Source of the DNA: DASYML01 sp036399835
Lineage (GTDB): Bacteria; Acidobacteriota; Blastocatellia; Pyrinomonadales; Pyrinomonadaceae
Length of the DNA: 6,488 bases
Direction of reading: 5' to 3'
Assembly (NCBI GenBank): GCA_036399835.1
Contig: DASWMI010000152.1
Location: 1-6,488 of the forward strand
Made by a program: the position numbers and the translations under genes. Below the pieces are notes generated by a model, which was not told where the DNA came from, searched no databases, and saw nothing but the letters and a program-made list of their open reading frames with translations. This document shows positions 5,699 to 6,488 of this stretch, piece by piece. Numbering within the stretch: the stretch's first letter is position 1; every line of letters starts with the position of its first letter.

Positions 5699-5702
5699 TG
5701 TC

Positions 5703-6398
5703 TTATTTAGCCAGGACGAGCAGGGAGTAGCCACCGAGCAGGCGGACGGCCAGGTCCTGGTTGACGAGCGAAAAGAGTTTTCTGGGCCAGCTTGCGAGAC
5801 GTGCCTTGAGGCTGCGCGGGTTCAAGAGCGCGCCCGGAGTATAAAATTGGTCCACGATTTCGTAGCCCGTCTCCGCGAGCGCCGCGAGCGCCGTCTCCTT
5901 CATAAAATAGTGTAGATGCCCGACCTCTCGTCTTTCGAGCATGATCGGATGCCCGCGCAAGACCCACTGCGCCGACATATCCAGCGGAATATGAAAAATC
6001 TTCCACTCGGCCCTCGCTCGCAGCCGCCTCAGAAAGCCCATGTAATCCTCCACGTGCTCGAAGACATCTATACAGAGCAGCAGGTCGAAGGGCTTCGCTT
6101 CGGTCTCAAGCAGGTCCTGACAATAAAAGCGCAGGCGCTCGTTCGCACGCTCGCGGCAGAGCGCAAAGGCCGCAGGCGAAATCTCGTAGCCGTAGAACTC
6201 CGTCGAGGGAGGTAGGTCCAGTTGCAACTGCCTGAGAATCTCTCCCGCGCCGCAGCCAATCTCGCAGACGGTGCGCGGCTCTATGGCGTGTCGGCGCATC
6301 ATCTTGATAATCTGCGCCGCCTTCCAGGCAGAATCCTCCACATGATAAGTCGGATTCTTCTCAACATACTCGCCGCTCTGATAGATGCTCTTTTCCAT
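5703..6398 (-). CDS. Class I SAM-dependent methyltransferase, glycan-cluster type
   Basis: A Rossmann-fold methyltransferase of 231 residues from the ATG at 6398. The N-terminal part has SGEYVEKNPTYHVEDSAWKA (8-27), a signature common to methyltransferases beside glycosyltransferase genes. Then come the SAM-binding motif I EIGCGAG (46-52), the motif II acidic residue in FYGYEISP (68-75), CQDL (93-96) as the adenine-contacting region, and DVFEHVED (111-118) as the motif IV-like segment. A late HIPLDM...GHLHYF stretch (136-165) follows. The acceptor (sugar hydroxyl, lipid or other) cannot be told. Possible starts are TTG 6413, ATG 6401 and ATG 6398. AGGGG at 6405-6409 lies six bases before the ATG at 6398 and three before 6401, so I choose 6398. 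The TAA lies inside 5703-5705, and the glycosyltransferase gene follows 195 bases further on the same strand, across a repeat element. Confidence 0.88.
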   Translation of the reverse strand: MEKSIYQSGEYVEKNPTYHVEDSAWKAAQIIKMMRRHAIEPRTVCEIGCGAGEILRQLQLDLPPSTEFYGYEISPAAFALCRERANERLRFYCQDLLETEAKPFDLLLCIDVFEHVEDYMGFLRRLRARAEWKIFHIPLDMSAQWVLRGHPIMLERREVGHLHYFMKETALAALAETGYEIVDQFYTPGALLNPRSLKARLASWPRKLFSLVNQDLAVRLLGGYSLLVLAK

Positions 6399-6404
6399 CA
6401 TCCG

Positions 6405-6409
6405 CCCCT
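6405..6409 (-). promoter_or_regulatory. Ribosome-binding site deciding the methyltransferase start
   Basis: AGGGG on the minus strand is six bases before the ATG at 6398. It argues against the longer TTG start at 6413, which this site overlaps. Confidence 0.55.
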
Positions 6410-6430
6410 GCAAGATACTCCCTGTTTTGA

Positions 6431-6461
6431 GATTTTGAATCCGAGAGAGTATTTCAAAATC
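6431..6461 (-). promoter_or_regulatory. Perfect 9-bp dyad upstream of the methyltransferase gene
   Basis: GATTTTGAA (6431-6439) and TTCAAAATC (6453-6461) are perfect inverted copies around a 13-base centre, about 33 bases before the start codon. The right half is part of the repeat shared with 5552-5570. It could be an operator or part of the dispersed repeat. Confidence 0.45.
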
Positions 6462-6488
6462 GGAAGATAAGCCACCGCAGGCGCAGAG
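6443..6488. repeat. Left arm of a second CACAGAG-type repeat, cut by the window end
   Basis: Bases 6443-6461 match 5552-5570 at 16 of 19 positions, both ending TTCAAAATC. After nine extra bases, GCCACCGCAGGCGCAGAG (6471-6488) resembles GCCACAGAGGCACAGAG (5572-5588). The expected opposite arm would lie beyond the right edge. Confidence 0.6.

Noticed and set aside
5916..6215. Plus-strand frame of 99 codons inside the methyltransferase gene
   Set aside because: It is antisense to the SAM-binding motifs, with no start signal or recognisable pattern.
1..6488. Transfer RNA or ribosomal RNA genes
   Set aside because: No cloverleaf with a TTCGA-type T-loop and matching acceptor stem, and no rRNA-like stretch, was found by reading both strands.

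Overview
The window is a GC-rich bacterial chromosome segment with compact genes separated by repeat-bearing intergenic gaps. It holds one gene fragment and five complete genes. Most concern sugar-nucleotide and cell-surface polysaccharide chemistry. The lipoprotein signal peptide and surface-polysaccharide genes suggest a Gram-negative-type envelope. The intergenic minisatellite-like inverted repeats recall free-living, repeat-rich phyla such as Acidobacteriota. That placement is only an impression from gene style, because no marker gene is present.

Layout. Bases 2-118 (+) are the C-terminal end of what looks like a SpoVT/AbrB-fold (MazE/PrlF-type) DNA-binding protein, entering from the left. 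Bases 119-353 are non-coding and hold several hairpins that probably terminate transcription from both sides. A minus-strand gene (354-944) encodes a small helical lipoprotein. A divergent gap of about 390 bases follows, with a candidate promoter and a 5' leader hairpin. Next come two plus-strand genes in tandem: a nucleotide-sugar 6-dehydrogenase of the UDP-GlcNAc/UDP-ManNAc type, and a non-hydrolysing UDP-GlcNAc 2-epimerase. An imperfect inverted repeat built from AGTCTG units separates them. They converge on two minus-strand genes: a polytopic GT-C-type glycosyltransferase (3927-5507), and upstream of it a class I SAM-dependent methyltransferase (5703-6398). The gap between these two carries a long inverted repeat of the CACAGAG type, and the left part of a second copy lies at the right edge of the window.

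How the genes work together. The dehydrogenase and epimerase can supply N-acetylated uronic-acid donors such as UDP-ManNAcA (epimerase then dehydrogenase) or UDP-GlcNAcA (dehydrogenase alone). The membrane glycosyltransferase would use a lipid-linked sugar, and the methyltransferase is of a type often found in glycan clusters. This looks like the edge of an exopolysaccharide, O-antigen or protein-glycosylation locus. I see no clearly new multi-gene system. The least ordinary signals are the repeat elements in the intergenic gaps, the variant HRPSN motif in the epimerase, and the antitoxin-like fragment with no toxin after it.
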